This document shows positions 1-6,949 of a stretch of DNA of 21,783 nucleotides, in pieces. Under the pieces are notes generated by a model, which saw only the letters and a list, made by a program, of their open reading frames with translations, made no database searches and was not told the origin of the DNA. The first letter of the stretch is position 1. The number at the start of each line of letters is the position of its first letter. This stretch comes from Oscillospiraceae bacterium (GTDB lineage: Bacteria; Bacillota; Clostridia; Oscillospirales; Oscillospiraceae), in contig JAHHRS010000038.1 of NCBI GenBank assembly GCA_020025675.1, forward strand, positions 1 to 21,783, in the 5' to 3' direction. The position numbers were made by a program, and so were the translations under genes.

Positions 1-116
1 TCCATGCCAAGACCCAGCATTTCACAGTGCTCGGCGGAAACATCCTGCAATATTTTAAAAAGCCCTGTTGTAGAGAGTTCTTCAGTAAGCTCTATTTCTT
101 TTGTGTATACTTCCAT
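1..116 (-). CDS. acyl-ACP thioesterase, N-terminal fragment
   Basis: Only the first 38 codons are inside the window; the gene runs off the left edge. The protein begins MEVYTKEIELTEELSTTGLF and continues with a KILQDVSAEHCEMLG stretch. The LQDxSAEH pattern near residue 25 resembles the start of the hot-dog fold in bacterial acyl-ACP thioesterases (PF01643 type), which release fatty acids from acyl carrier protein in the cytoplasm. The ATG at 116-114 is preceded on the minus strand by GGAAGG (read from 123-128) at good spacing, and a TATAAT box lies 30 bases further up. The catalytic part is missing, so a related 4HBT thioesterase is possible. The gene diverges from the alcohol dehydrogenase unit. 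Confidence 0.5.
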   Translation of the reverse strand, partial: MEVYTKEIELTEELSTTGLFKILQDVSAEHCEMLGLGM

Positions 117-145
117 TTTTAACCTTCCGAAACTGTTTTTTACCC

Positions 146-151
146 ATTATA
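146..151 (-). promoter_or_regulatory. -10 box for the thioesterase-like gene
   Basis: The minus strand reads TATAAT here, about 30 bases before the ATG at 116. Only a weak -35 match is seen 16-17 bases upstream. The stretch from about 152 to 430 is AT-rich and I see no gene or clear signal in it. Confidence 0.35.
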
Positions 152-434
152 AACTGTATTATTTAAAATTAACAGCCCTTACGGAAAAAAAACCAAACTT
201 TTTTAATTATATCAATTTTTGTCCTCAAAATCTGCCCATCCCCCCGCTGTCTGACAAACCGCCAAAAGCCAGCTGTGTCCCCGTCAGCTTTGTATTTATG
301 TAATGGACGTCCAGCTCTCCTGTGTTCGGCAATAGGGATAATTTTGTATAGAAATTAGAGAATTTTTAGTTTACATTTGTGCTTATATCCAAAAGACTTG
401 ATATATTTTTGTGAACTATATTTTTATGAAATGA

Positions 435-463
435 TTGTAATTGGCTTTTAAGTAAAATATAAT
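435..463 (+). promoter_or_regulatory. sigma-A type promoter of the alcohol dehydrogenase unit
   Basis: TTGTAA at 435-440 and a perfect TATAAT at 458-463 are separated by 17 bases. Transcription would start near 469-471, exactly where the first hairpin of the leader begins (CACCT at 470). This match between predicted start and structure supports both calls. Confidence 0.6.
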
Positions 464-469
464 AAATGT

Positions 470-704
470 CACCTTATATGAGGTGTGCTCCTATTTCGAT
501 AATATTCAGGAGCAAAAACCGCTGAATGTAAAAAACAGGACTCAGCTTTACGGGTAAATTACGATAAACTCATGTACCCCTAAGACTTTGTAAAGCTGTA
601 AATCTTTTATAATCGAAAAATCAAATGAAATCTATCAAAAACCGGGGACGGCGGCAAGGCTATGTTCCTTGTCCCTCCTGCGGTGGCTGAAATGGAGGAG
701 AAAT
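470..704 (+). promoter_or_regulatory. structured 5' leader, possible riboswitch of unknown class
   Basis: This 235-nt untranslated leader contains a series of hairpins: 470-474 with 481-485; GCTCCT 487-492 with AGGAGC 508-513; CAGCTTTAC 543-551 with GTAAAGCTG 590-598, continued by GGGTA 552-556 with TACCC 575-579; and CAAGG 655-659 with CCTTG 667-671, extended by GGGA 645-648 with TCCC 672-675. Alternative pairings exist. GCTGA 521-525 can pair with TCAGC 542-546, which competes with the third hairpin. CCTCC 674-678 can pair with the ribosome binding site GGAGG 694-698, which competes with the last hairpin. I cannot place it in a known riboswitch family. Pairings were found by eye. Confidence 0.45.
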
Positions 705-1919
705 ATGAAATTTTCCAAAGTCTTATTAACCACGGGCTGCAGAATTTACCAGGGAGTTTTTAAACTTGCAAATTATCTTGTGCCCTACCGTATGCCGGAA
801 TATCTGGAAGGGCCTAATTCCATTGGGAAACTACCCGCCTTTTTAAAAGAAAAGGGCCTGAATGACGTGCTTTTTATAACCGGCACCGGTATGCTTCGCC
901 GTGGTCAGGCTGAGCCCATGCTCACTGCCATGGATAAAGAGGGTATCCGCTACACTGTTCTGAGTTTTGACCACCCGGACCCCACCTGTGACGACGTTGA
1001 AGAGGGTTGGAGGCTGTTTAAGGAAAATAATTGCAAGGTAATAGTGGCAATGGGCGGCGGCTCAAGGCTTGACTGCGGAAAAGGCATTGCCGCAAAAGTT
1101 GTGCGCCCCAACAGGAAGATAACTCAGCTTCAGGGAGTTTTGAAGGTACATAAGAAGATACCGCCCTTTGTGGCTATCCCTACAACGGCCGGCACAGGCT
1201 CGGAAACCACCATTGCCGCTGTAATAACCGACAGCAGTACACACCACAAAGCCTCCATAAACGACCCCTGCCTTATACCTAAATATGCGGTTCTTGACCC
1301 CCTTCTTACAGTGGGTCTGCCCCCTGAAACCACCGCCACCACAGGCATGGACGCACTGTGTCATGCCGTGGAGGCATACACCAACCACACTTATAATACA
1401 AAGCTTGAAAACAGGCTGGCAAAAGAGGCTGTAAATCTTATATATCATAATATTTTGAGGGTCTACCACGACGGCAATGATGTTGAAGCACGGCAAAAAA
1501 TGCAGCTTGGCGCATTCTACGCCGGCAGAGCTTTTACTCGGGGAAGTGTAGGCTATGTTCACGCAATAGGTCATACTTTGGGCGGCCTGTACGGTATGCC
1601 TCACGGTCTTGCAATGTCTGTTTTACTGCCCCATGTTATGCGGCAGTTCGGAGCTAAAGCCCATAAGCCTTTGGCCGAACTTGCAGATGTCTGCGGAATT
1701 CAGGGGCACAATGACGCGGAGAAAGCAAATGCTTTTATCGACTGGATAGAAGCTGCAAAAAGGGAAATGAATTTGCCCGATAAGGTAGACGTCATTGAGG
1801 ATAAGGATGTGGAGCAGATAATCTCATGGGCCATGAAAGAGGCAAACCCTCTTTATCCCGTGCCGGAGGTTTGGGACAGAGATGATTTCAGAAAGTTTAT
1901 AGAAATTATAAGAGCATAA
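705..1919 (+). CDS. iron-containing alcohol dehydrogenase
   Basis: A 404-residue group III (Fe-dependent) alcohol dehydrogenase, which interconverts alcohols and aldehydes with NAD(P)H in the cytoplasm. The nucleotide-binding GGGS motif lies in the N-terminal half and PTTAGTGSETT begins near residue 162. The four metal ligands of the family, by comparison with FucO, are present with the usual spacing: Asp216 and His220 in GMDALCH, His286 in VHAIGH and His300 in MPHG. The start was set at ATG 705 because GGAGG lies at 694-698; the frame is open to a TTG at 669, but that codon has no good ribosome binding site and lies in a leader hairpin. The substrate cannot be read from sequence; butanol- or 1,3-propanediol-type enzymes are relatives. 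The gene stands alone, with its own promoter and terminator. Confidence 0.9.
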   Translation: MKFSKVLLTTGCRIYQGVFKLANYLVPYRMPEYLEGPNSIGKLPAFLKEKGLNDVLFITGTGMLRRGQAEPMLTAMDKEGIRYTVLSFDHPDPTCDDVEEGWRLFKENNCKVIVAMGGGSRLDCGKGIAAKVVRPNRKITQLQGVLKVHKKIPPFVAIPTTAGTGSETTIAAVITDSSTHHKASINDPCLIPKYAVLDPLLTVGLPPETTATTGMDALCHAVEAYTNHTYNTKLENRLAKEAVNLIYHNILRVYHDGNDVEARQKMQLGAFYAGRAFTRGSVGYVHAIGHTLGGLYGMPHGLAMSVLLPHVMRQFGAKAHKPLAELADVCGIQGHNDAEKANAFIDWIEAAKREMNLPDKVDVIEDKDVEQIISWAMKEANPLYPVPEVWDRDDFRKFIEIIRA

Positions 1920-1925
1920 AAAATT

Positions 1926-1956
1926 CGGATGTGACTCAAAATCACATCCGTTTTTT
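1926..1956. terminator. intrinsic terminator, probably bidirectional
   Basis: CGGATGTGA at 1926-1934 pairs with TCACATCCG at 1942-1950 and is followed by six Ts. On the other strand the stem is followed by AATTTTTT, so it can also serve the converging small membrane protein gene. Confidence 0.85.
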
Positions 1957-1973
1957 ACTGTTAAAAAAGGCTT

Positions 1974-2252
1974 TTACTTACTGCCTGCAATTCTGTATGA
2001 AATCACAATCTGAAGCATTGAAATTGCTAAAACCGTGCCGATTATCACTGCTTCGTAACTGAAAGGCAGGAAATTTCTAAGTAAAAATACAACTGCAAAT
2101 GCTAAAATATAGCTTGCTATTTTCACCGTATTAGCAGTTGTCATTGCGGCGGAAGTGTTTTTTTCAACACAGCGTTTGGTTACAAACCCGTTTAAAAGCG
2201 CAACCAATCCGCCCCACACAAAGCCAACCAATATACCGAAAAAGTAATTCAA
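1974..2252 (-). CDS. small three-helix membrane protein
   Basis: A 92-residue hydrophobic protein with three likely membrane helices at about 2-22, 43-61 and 66-86, separated by a short polar loop (TKRCVEKNTSA). The pattern is loosely like ATP synthase subunit I (AtpI-type) proteins, but no ATP synthase genes are nearby and I do not claim that function. Translation most likely starts at a TTG (2252-2250): the minus strand has AAAGGAG eight bases upstream and no ATG competes. It has its own probable promoter (2322-2294) and converges on the alcohol dehydrogenase terminator. The real coding status is supported by the binding site, promoter and a clean membrane topology. Confidence 0.7.
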   Translation of the reverse strand: MNYFFGILVGFVWGGLVALLNGFVTKRCVEKNTSAAMTTANTVKIASYILAFAVVFLLRNFLPFSYEAVIIGTVLAISMLQIVISYRIAGSK

Positions 2253-2293
2253 AATAAAATCTCCTTTTTATCAAGTAATTTCCTGTTTTTTAA

Positions 2294-2322
2294 ATTTTAT
2301 CACAAACTGACTTTCATAACAA
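2294..2322 (-). promoter_or_regulatory. promoter of the small membrane protein gene
   Basis: On the minus strand TTGTTA (2322-2317) and TAAAAT (2299-2294) are 17 bases apart, about 42 bases before the TTG start codon. Confidence 0.45.
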
Positions 2323-2327
2323 GACAA

Positions 2328-2357
2328 AAAACGCTCCGAAAATTTTCGGAGCGTTTT
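2328..2357 (-). terminator. intrinsic terminator of the LCP gene
   Basis: AACGCTCCGAAAA at 2330-2342 is a perfect inverted repeat with TTTTCGGAGCGTT at 2343-2355. On the minus strand the stem is followed by a run of six Ts. It lies 11 bases after the LCP stop codon and separates it from the small membrane protein gene. Confidence 0.85.
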
Positions 2358-2368
2358 CACTATAAAAT

Positions 2369-3679
2369 TTATCCGAAAACTGCGTTTTCCTCAGGACTTG
2401 TTTCAGGAGTCTCCGGAACGGCAGGTTCTGCGGGTTCGGAAGGTTCGGCAGGAGTCTCCGGTTCAGTCGGTACAACCGGTGTCTCGGAAGGTGTAAGCTC
2501 GGGATTTACAGTCTCTCCCTGTTCAGGGGGCTGTGAAGGAACTACAATTATTGTGGGGCCTTCGGGTTCCTCCGGTGTTTCCTCAACGGTTTCTACTGTC
2601 TTTGTTCCTGCACTGTAATTGGATGTATAGTACCAGTCGCCAACAAGATTGGTAGTTGCTGCGTAACCGTTACCGTCTTTATACACAATATTCAGATTAT
2701 CGTAACCTATGGGGCTTTCATATGGGTTAAGGCACTGGTTTAACATGTCTATCCATGGATATATATTTATAACTGAATAGCTGAGTCCGCCTATACCGGC
2801 AGAGTCACTGGGCACCATGTAGAAATTCACATTTTCCGGCTGGCACTTCAAAGCCTGACGGATAAAATAGGCAATGTTGGCACCTGTAAGATTTGTGTCC
2901 ATGCCATCGGCAAGTATCTTTACCACTTTTGAAATATTAGGTATATTTCCCAGATTTATAAACTGCTCTGCACAGGACTTCAAAAATCTCTGCTGCATTT
3001 CTATACGTCCAAAGTCACCGTTTGCGTAGTCGTGCCTGAAACGGCAAAGCCCCATTGCGGCATAACCGTCCAGATGCTGCATACCCGGGTCAAGATGTAT
3101 ATAAAGGTTCTGTGCAGGGTCTTCATAATGCATGGGCACAGGCACTTCAAAATCCACTCCGCCCAGTGCATCAATCACATCTATGAATACACCCAGATCT
3201 ATAATTGCATAGCAGTCAGGTTCAAAGCCGGTAATATTTTTTATATGAGTGTTTAAAGCGTCTATACCGTTACCCCCGCTGTTTTTTGAGCCCCAATACA
3301 CGGAATTTATCTTTCTGACTGACCAGTCCACATTTATTAGGGTGTCTCTGGGAATATTAACAACATCTATTTTATGTTCGTTGGTGTCCAGCTTTCCCAC
3401 CATTATAGTGTCGGTATTGCCTGTACCGTCATCATTTCCAACAAGTAAGAATGTATAAATCCCGTCTTCTCTCTCTGTATCAAAGGCCGCTTCATCAGAA
3501 TCTGAGTTATTCTTTTTGTCAGATTTGTTTCCAACCGGCTTTGTGCTGGGGGCAACAGGATCCAAATCAGGGGCTTTTTCCCAAGCCATATAAAAACTGA
3601 AGACAGCAATGCACAACACAGCCAGCGTTCCCAAAACGCTTAACAATATTCTCAGGATAAGTTTCTTTTTCTTATTCAT
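2369..3679 (-). CDS. LytR-CpsA-Psr (LCP) family cell-wall glycopolymer ligase
   Basis: A 436-residue membrane-anchored LCP protein. LCP enzymes transfer teichoic acids or other polyprenyl-phosphate-linked glycopolymers to peptidoglycan on the outer face of the membrane. One membrane helix lies at about 8-30, followed by a short acidic linker and the LCP domain at about 72-250. Recognisable family motifs are FLLVGNDD, NIPRDTL with its key Arg, ALGGVDFEVP, and the RFRHDYANGDFGRIEMQQRFL block that holds the second set of basic residues. The last 75 residues are a Pro/Glu/Thr-rich tail (repeats of PETPAEPSEPAEP type), common at the end of wall-exposed proteins. The ATG at 3679 has GGAGAG seven bases upstream. 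It is a single-gene unit. Confidence 0.92.
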   Translation of the reverse strand: MNKKKKLILRILLSVLGTLAVLCIAVFSFYMAWEKAPDLDPVAPSTKPVGNKSDKKNNSDSDEAAFDTEREDGIYTFLLVGNDDGTGNTDTIMVGKLDTNEHKIDVVNIPRDTLINVDWSVRKINSVYWGSKNSGGNGIDALNTHIKNITGFEPDCYAIIDLGVFIDVIDALGGVDFEVPVPMHYEDPAQNLYIHLDPGMQHLDGYAAMGLCRFRHDYANGDFGRIEMQQRFLKSCAEQFINLGNIPNISKVVKILADGMDTNLTGANIAYFIRQALKCQPENVNFYMVPSDSAGIGGLSYSVINIYPWIDMLNQCLNPYESPIGYDNLNIVYKDGNGYAATTNLVGDWYYTSNYSAGTKTVETVEETPEEPEGPTIIVVPSQPPEQGETVNPELTPSETPVVPTEPETPAEPSEPAEPAVPETPETSPEENAVFG

Positions 3680-3731
3680 ATTTTACTCTCCAATTCTAGC
3701 CATAAATATTTAAAATATTTACTGATTTGCT

Positions 3732-3759
3732 ATTATAACCTAATTATGTGAATAATCAA
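3732..3759 (-). promoter_or_regulatory. promoter of the LCP gene
   Basis: On the minus strand TTGATT (3759-3754) and a perfect TATAAT (3737-3732) are separated by 16 bases, about 53 bases before the ATG. The AT-rich stretch 3760-3930 between this promoter and the next one shows no gene. Confidence 0.55.
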
Positions 3760-3933
3760 TAAATAAAACGGTTTTTATTTCTTAAACTTTCTTAATACTT
3801 TGGAAATTATAGCCATCACAGTAATTTTTTATAACTTCAGCTATTTTATTTGTGTAAAATCACGTAATGCTTCAAAACTTTTCTCATATATATAGTTCAA
3901 TAATCCAAAAACGGGATTTTCTTTTTTAAGCCC

Positions 3934-3962
3934 TTGACTTTATTACCAGAAAGTGATAAAGT
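3934..3962 (+). promoter_or_regulatory. promoter of the leader peptide and ABC importer operon
   Basis: TTGACT at 3934-3939 is followed after 17 bases by TAAAGT at 3957-3962. A TG pair at 3954-3955 makes it an extended -10. Transcription would start near 3969, giving a leader of about 180 nt before the first structural gene. Confidence 0.6.
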
Positions 3963-3990
3963 CACCCTATCAATTAAAGGAGAGAATATA

Positions 3991-4047
3991 ATGGCTTTTG
4001 TTAGTTTTGCAGCTGCATATTATTACTATTACTTTGTTACAAGGTAA
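3991..4047 (+). CDS. tyrosine-rich leader peptide of a transcription attenuator
   Basis: An 18-codon open frame reading MAFVSFAAAYYYYYFVTR. It has AAAGGAGAG at 3976-3984, eight bases before its ATG, as good as any gene here. Codons 10-14 are five tyrosines in a row (TAT TAT TAC TAT TAC, 4018-4032), followed directly by phenylalanine; two more Phe codons lie at 3997 and 4006. The stop is tripled (TAA TAG TAG, 4045-4053). The bases TACTATTAC (4024-4032) are the exact complement of GTAATAGTA (4044-4052), so the tyrosine codons and the stop codons form the two arms of one hairpin. The design matches amino-acid leader peptides such as those of the enteric trp, phe and his operons. I infer that it senses charged tRNA-Tyr, with a possible contribution from tRNA-Phe. 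Confidence 0.75.
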   Translation: MAFVSFAAAYYYYYFVTR

Positions 4048-4113
4048 TAGTAGTTTGTGCTGCACATTAACATAACCATAGGATTAAAAGCCGCACGGAC
4101 TGCACCGGGCGGC
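4008..4113 (+). promoter_or_regulatory. attenuator: mutually exclusive pause, antiterminator and terminator hairpins
   Basis: Three competing pairings are visible. Segment 1:2 is a hairpin of 4024-4036 with 4040-4052 (one U-G pair), closed further out by TGCAGC 4008-4013 with GCTGCA 4059-4064. Segment 2:3 pairs 4054-4063 with 4090-4099 (nine pairs including two U-G, one mismatch at 4061/4092). Segment 3:4 is the terminator stem. A ribosome stalled on the tyrosine codons would cover the 5' arm of 1:2, freeing 4054-4063 to form the antiterminator. A ribosome that reaches the stop codon, or no ribosome at all, leaves the terminator to form. The logic follows established leader-peptide attenuation; the pairings are seen in the sequence but energies were not computed. 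Confidence 0.65.
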
Positions 4114-4119
4114 TTTTTT
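4086..4119 (+). terminator. intrinsic terminator inside the leader (attenuator)
   Basis: AAAAGCCGC at 4086-4094 pairs perfectly with GCGGCTTTT at 4109-4117. CGG 4096-4098 with CCG 4105-4107 extends it inside, and six Ts run from 4114 to 4119. It lies upstream of the operon's first structural gene, so it must be regulated or leaky for the operon to be expressed. Confidence 0.85.
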
Positions 4120-4146
4120 GCACCCATTTTTAAGGAGGAAAATGAA

Positions 4147-5130
4147 ATGAAGAAAATAACAGCTATAATTCTTGCCCTTATACTTGCGCTTTCCATGACT
4201 GCCTGCAGTTCAGCCCCTTCTGCGGAAACACCTGCCGAGGGCGGAGAAAAAGTATTCAATGTAGGTATCTGCCAGCTTGCACAGCACCCTGCCCTTGATG
4301 CTGCAACGGAAGGTTTTACAGACGCCCTTAAGGAAGGACTTGGAGACAGAGTAAACATATGTTTCCAAAATGCCTCAGGTGATTCTGCCACATGCTCGAT
4401 TATATGCAATCAGTTTGTAAGTGACAGTGTAGATTTAATAATGGCAAATGCCACTGCATCTTTGCAGGCCGCCGTTTCCGCCACCGGTGACATTCCTGTT
4501 TTAGGGACATCCATCACCGATTACGGCACGGCATTGGGAGAAGAGAGTTGGACGGGAGTTTCCGGAAAAAACATTTCCGGCACTTCAGATCTGGCTCCTC
4601 TTGACGGTCAGGCCGCAATAATAAAGGAACTGTTCCCCAACGCAAAAACAGTAGGTGTTTTTTACTGCTCCGGAGAACCAAACTCCCTCTTTCAGGTAAA
4701 TGCAATAACTCCCATGCTCCTTGATATGGGATATGAGGTTAAGGAATTCAGTTTCTCAGACTCAAACGATGTTTCATCTGTAATTGCCAATGCCTGTGAG
4801 GAGTGCGAGGTGCTGTACATTCCCACAGATAACACTGCCGCCTCCTGCGGGGAGGCTATAAACAACGTAGCTTTAAACGCCGGAGTTCCTATAATATGCG
4901 GTGAAGAGCTGGTATGTGCCGTATTTGGCACTGCAACGCTGTCCGTTTCCTACTATGATATTGGTTTTGAAACCGGTAAAATGGCATGCGACATTCTTTT
5001 AAACGGTGCCGATATAAGCGAAATGGAAATCCGTTACTCCCCAAAGTTTGAGAAAGTCTACAACCCCGATATATGTAAAGCTCTAAACGTAAATGTGCCT
5101 GATGATTTTAAAGCCGTAACTGCAAATTGA
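4147..5130 (+). CDS. ABC importer substrate-binding lipoprotein, TrpX type
   Basis: A 327-residue lipoprotein of the ABC_sub_bind family (PF04392), the TrpX-like binding proteins of aromatic amino acid importers in Gram-positive bacteria. A signal peptide of about 19 residues ends in a lipobox (SMTAC) with Cys20 as the lipidation site. The mature part has two periplasmic-binding lobes, with family features such as GICQLAQHPALD, LIMANATASLQAA, PVLGTSITDYG and a conserved Ala-rich hinge. The start is ATG 4147, with AAGGAGG at 4132-4138; the frame is open further upstream, to 4057, but that extension would run through the terminator and lacks a binding site. It is the first structural gene of a three-gene importer operon controlled by the tyrosine leader. 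Tyrosine or aromatic amino acids are the inferred ligand. Confidence 0.88.
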   Translation: MKKITAIILALILALSMTACSSAPSAETPAEGGEKVFNVGICQLAQHPALDAATEGFTDALKEGLGDRVNICFQNASGDSATCSIICNQFVSDSVDLIMANATASLQAAVSATGDIPVLGTSITDYGTALGEESWTGVSGKNISGTSDLAPLDGQAAIIKELFPNAKTVGVFYCSGEPNSLFQVNAITPMLLDMGYEVKEFSFSDSNDVSSVIANACEECEVLYIPTDNTAASCGEAINNVALNAGVPIICGEELVCAVFGTATLSVSYYDIGFETGKMACDILLNGADISEMEIRYSPKFEKVYNPDICKALNVNVPDDFKAVTAN

Positions 5131-5152
5131 ACCGAGGAGATGTAAATTCAGT

Positions 5153-6103
5153 ATGGAAGCATATTTTCAGTCTTTAAGCCTGTTAAAACTAATAAAAAAC
5201 TTACCCGGCGGCATAGCCCAAGGGCTTATATGGGGTATTATGGCTCTTGGAATTTATATTACATTCCGAATTCTTGACGTAGCTGACCTTACGGTGGACG
5301 GCTCCTTTACCTGCGGAGGTGCGGTAACGGTTATGCTGATACTTGCGGGCTGCCCACCATGGCTGGCACTCATTGCAGCAGTTCCGGCAGGATTTTTGGC
5401 CGGATTTTGCACAGGCTTTCTGCATACCAAGCTTGGCATACCCGTAATTCTTTGCGGGATTCTAACTCAGTTTTCTCTGTACTCCATTAATCTGAGAATT
5501 ATGGGAATGGCAGCAAACAAGGCGGTAAGTGTTGATAAATTTGACCTTATTCTCTCCTCACGTCACATTACCGCTGCAATCTGGACCGGATTTTTTATAT
5601 CACTGGTTCTAATTCTGGTTTTATACTGGTATTTCGGCACCGAGCAGGGCTCAGCTATGCGGTCATCAGGCAGCAATTCCCATATGAGCAGTGCTTTAGG
5701 TATAAACACAGGCTTAATGAAAGTTTTGGGCCTTGCCCTTTCAAACGGTATCGTTGCACTTTCCGGCGGTCTCATGGCTCAGTATCAGGGTTTTGCAGAT
5801 ATAAATATGGGAAGAGGTGCCATAGTTATCGGTCTTGCCGCCGTTATAATAGGTGAGGTTTTAGGACGTAGGATTATGGGAAAGCGCCTAAACTTTTTAG
5901 GTATATTTGCTTTTACTGTATTGGGCGGAATTATATACTACCTTGTAGTTACAGCCGTTCTGTGGCTGAGATTAAATTCCAATGACTTAAAGCTATTTAC
6001 AGCCGTAATAGTTGCTCTGTTTCTTGCCATACCCAACCTGCGTGAACAGTCTAAGAGTTCATTTAGGAAACTGAAAAAGAGAGGTGCAGAACAAAATGCT
6101 TAG
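5153..6103 (+). CDS. ABC importer permease, TrpY type
   Basis: A 316-residue integral membrane protein with about eight to nine helices, of the BPD_transp_2 class (PF02653) that includes branched-chain amino acid and TrpY-type permeases. Marks of the family are the early GIAQGLIWGIMALGIYITFRILDVADLTVDGSF segment (residues about 20-48) and ALGINTGLMKVLGLALSNGIVALSGGLMAQYQGFADINMGRGAIVIGLAAVIIGE in the second half, which is the loop expected to contact the ATPase. The binding site GAGGAG ends 13 bases before the ATG, a long spacing, and no better in-frame start exists. It lies 22 bases after the binding-protein gene and overlaps the ATPase gene. Confidence 0.9.
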   Translation: MEAYFQSLSLLKLIKNLPGGIAQGLIWGIMALGIYITFRILDVADLTVDGSFTCGGAVTVMLILAGCPPWLALIAAVPAGFLAGFCTGFLHTKLGIPVILCGILTQFSLYSINLRIMGMAANKAVSVDKFDLILSSRHITAAIWTGFFISLVLILVLYWYFGTEQGSAMRSSGSNSHMSSALGINTGLMKVLGLALSNGIVALSGGLMAQYQGFADINMGRGAIVIGLAAVIIGEVLGRRIMGKRLNFLGIFAFTVLGGIIYYLVVTAVLWLRLNSNDLKLFTAVIVALFLAIPNLREQSKSSFRKLKKRGAEQNA

Positions 6104-6893
6104 GCTTGAAAACATAAGCAAAACCTTTAATAAAGGTACTGTAAATGAGAAAAAAGCCCTCAGCGGCCTTAATCTTCATTTATCCTCAGGCGATTTTGTA
6201 ACCGTTATAGGCGGTAACGGTGCAGGCAAGTCCACCATGCTAAACGCTATTGCAGGTGTTTGGCCTGTGGATAAGGGCAGAATTTTTCTTGACGGGAATG
6301 ACATTACGGCACTTCCGGAACACAAAAGAGCAGAATTTATATCCCGTGTATTTCAGGACCCTATGATGGGTACTGCGCCTGACATGCAGGTTGAAGAAAA
6401 TTTGGCACTGGCGCTTAGAAGAGGTCAGCGCCGCGGGCTGCGATGGGGAGTTACCGCAGGAGAAAAGGCGCAGTACAGAGAATTGTTAAAACCTCTGGGT
6501 CTTGGATTAGAGGACAGAATGAGCACAAAGGTAGGGCTTCTCTCCGGCGGTCAGCGGCAGGCACTTACACTTTTGATGGCATCTTTAAAAAAGCCGAAGC
6601 TTCTGCTTCTTGATGAGCATACCGCCGCCCTCGACCCTGCCACATCCCAAACGGTGCTTGAACTTACCGATAGAATAGTAGGAGATGACGGACTGACCGC
6701 CATGATGATAACCCACAATATGAGCAATGCCATCCGCCACGGAAACAGGCTCATAATGATGAATGACGGAAAAATTATTTTCGATATTAAGGGCGAAGAA
6801 AAAAAGCGTCTTACAAAGCACGATCTTGTAAACATGTTTGCCGAACTGTCAGGAGTCCAAATGGAAAGCGACCGTATATTACTGACAAAATGA
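6096..6893 (+). CDS. ABC importer ATPase, TrpZ type
   Basis: A 265-residue ABC ATPase that powers the importer from the cytoplasmic side. All nucleotide-binding motifs are intact: Walker A GGNGAGKST at 39-47, Q-loop in RVFQDPMMGTAPDM, signature LSGGQRQ at 149-155, Walker B ending in Asp173 with catalytic Glu174, and the switch His207 in THN. The start ATG at 6096 lies inside the end of the permease gene (eight-base overlap), with GAGAGG at 6079-6084; a GTG at 6084 would add four residues but sits on that binding site. The LLDEH variant and the GTAPDMQVEENLALA segment are typical of the TrpZ-like group. A strong terminator follows directly. Confidence 0.92.
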   Translation: MLRLENISKTFNKGTVNEKKALSGLNLHLSSGDFVTVIGGNGAGKSTMLNAIAGVWPVDKGRIFLDGNDITALPEHKRAEFISRVFQDPMMGTAPDMQVEENLALALRRGQRRGLRWGVTAGEKAQYRELLKPLGLGLEDRMSTKVGLLSGGQRQALTLLMASLKKPKLLLLDEHTAALDPATSQTVLELTDRIVGDDGLTAMMITHNMSNAIRHGNRLIMMNDGKIIFDIKGEEKKRLTKHDLVNMFAELSGVQMESDRILLTK

Positions 6894-6897
6894 GTAT

Positions 6898-6946
6898 AAA
6901 AGTCCCGCAGATAGCTTTAAACCTGTTTAGCATCTGCGGGACTTTT
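6898..6946. terminator. bidirectional terminator between converging units
   Basis: AAAAGTCCCGCAGAT at 6898-6912 is perfectly complementary to ATCTGCGGGACTTTT at 6932-6946, a 15-bp stem with a 19-base loop. It ends the importer operon on the plus strand and the GLUG-protein operon on the minus strand. Confidence 0.9.
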
Positions 6947-6949
6947 GTT

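Noticed and set aside
4..303. 99-codon plus-strand frame at the left edge
   Set aside because: It overlaps the minus-strand thioesterase start on the opposite strand and then runs through low-complexity intergenic DNA; the translation looks non-protein-like.
470..600. M-box (magnesium) riboswitch before the alcohol dehydrogenase
   Set aside because: The AGGTG/GCTCCT start is similar, but the conserved core that should follow is absent and the downstream gene is not a metal transporter.
1062..1604. 180-codon minus-strand frame opposite the alcohol dehydrogenase
   Set aside because: Antisense shadow of a gene with intact metal-ligand motifs; no promoter or binding site and no family resemblance.
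3969..4125. T-box riboswitch as the regulator of the importer
   Set aside because: The leader is short, and neither the conserved T-box sequence (GGTGG-ACCGCG type) nor a specifier loop is present; a translated Tyr-rich frame is.
4057..4146. N-terminal extension of the binding protein starting at 4057
   Set aside because: It would run through the attenuator terminator, has no ribosome binding site, and places the signal peptide 30 residues inside; ATG 4147 has AAGGAGG and a normal lipoprotein signal.
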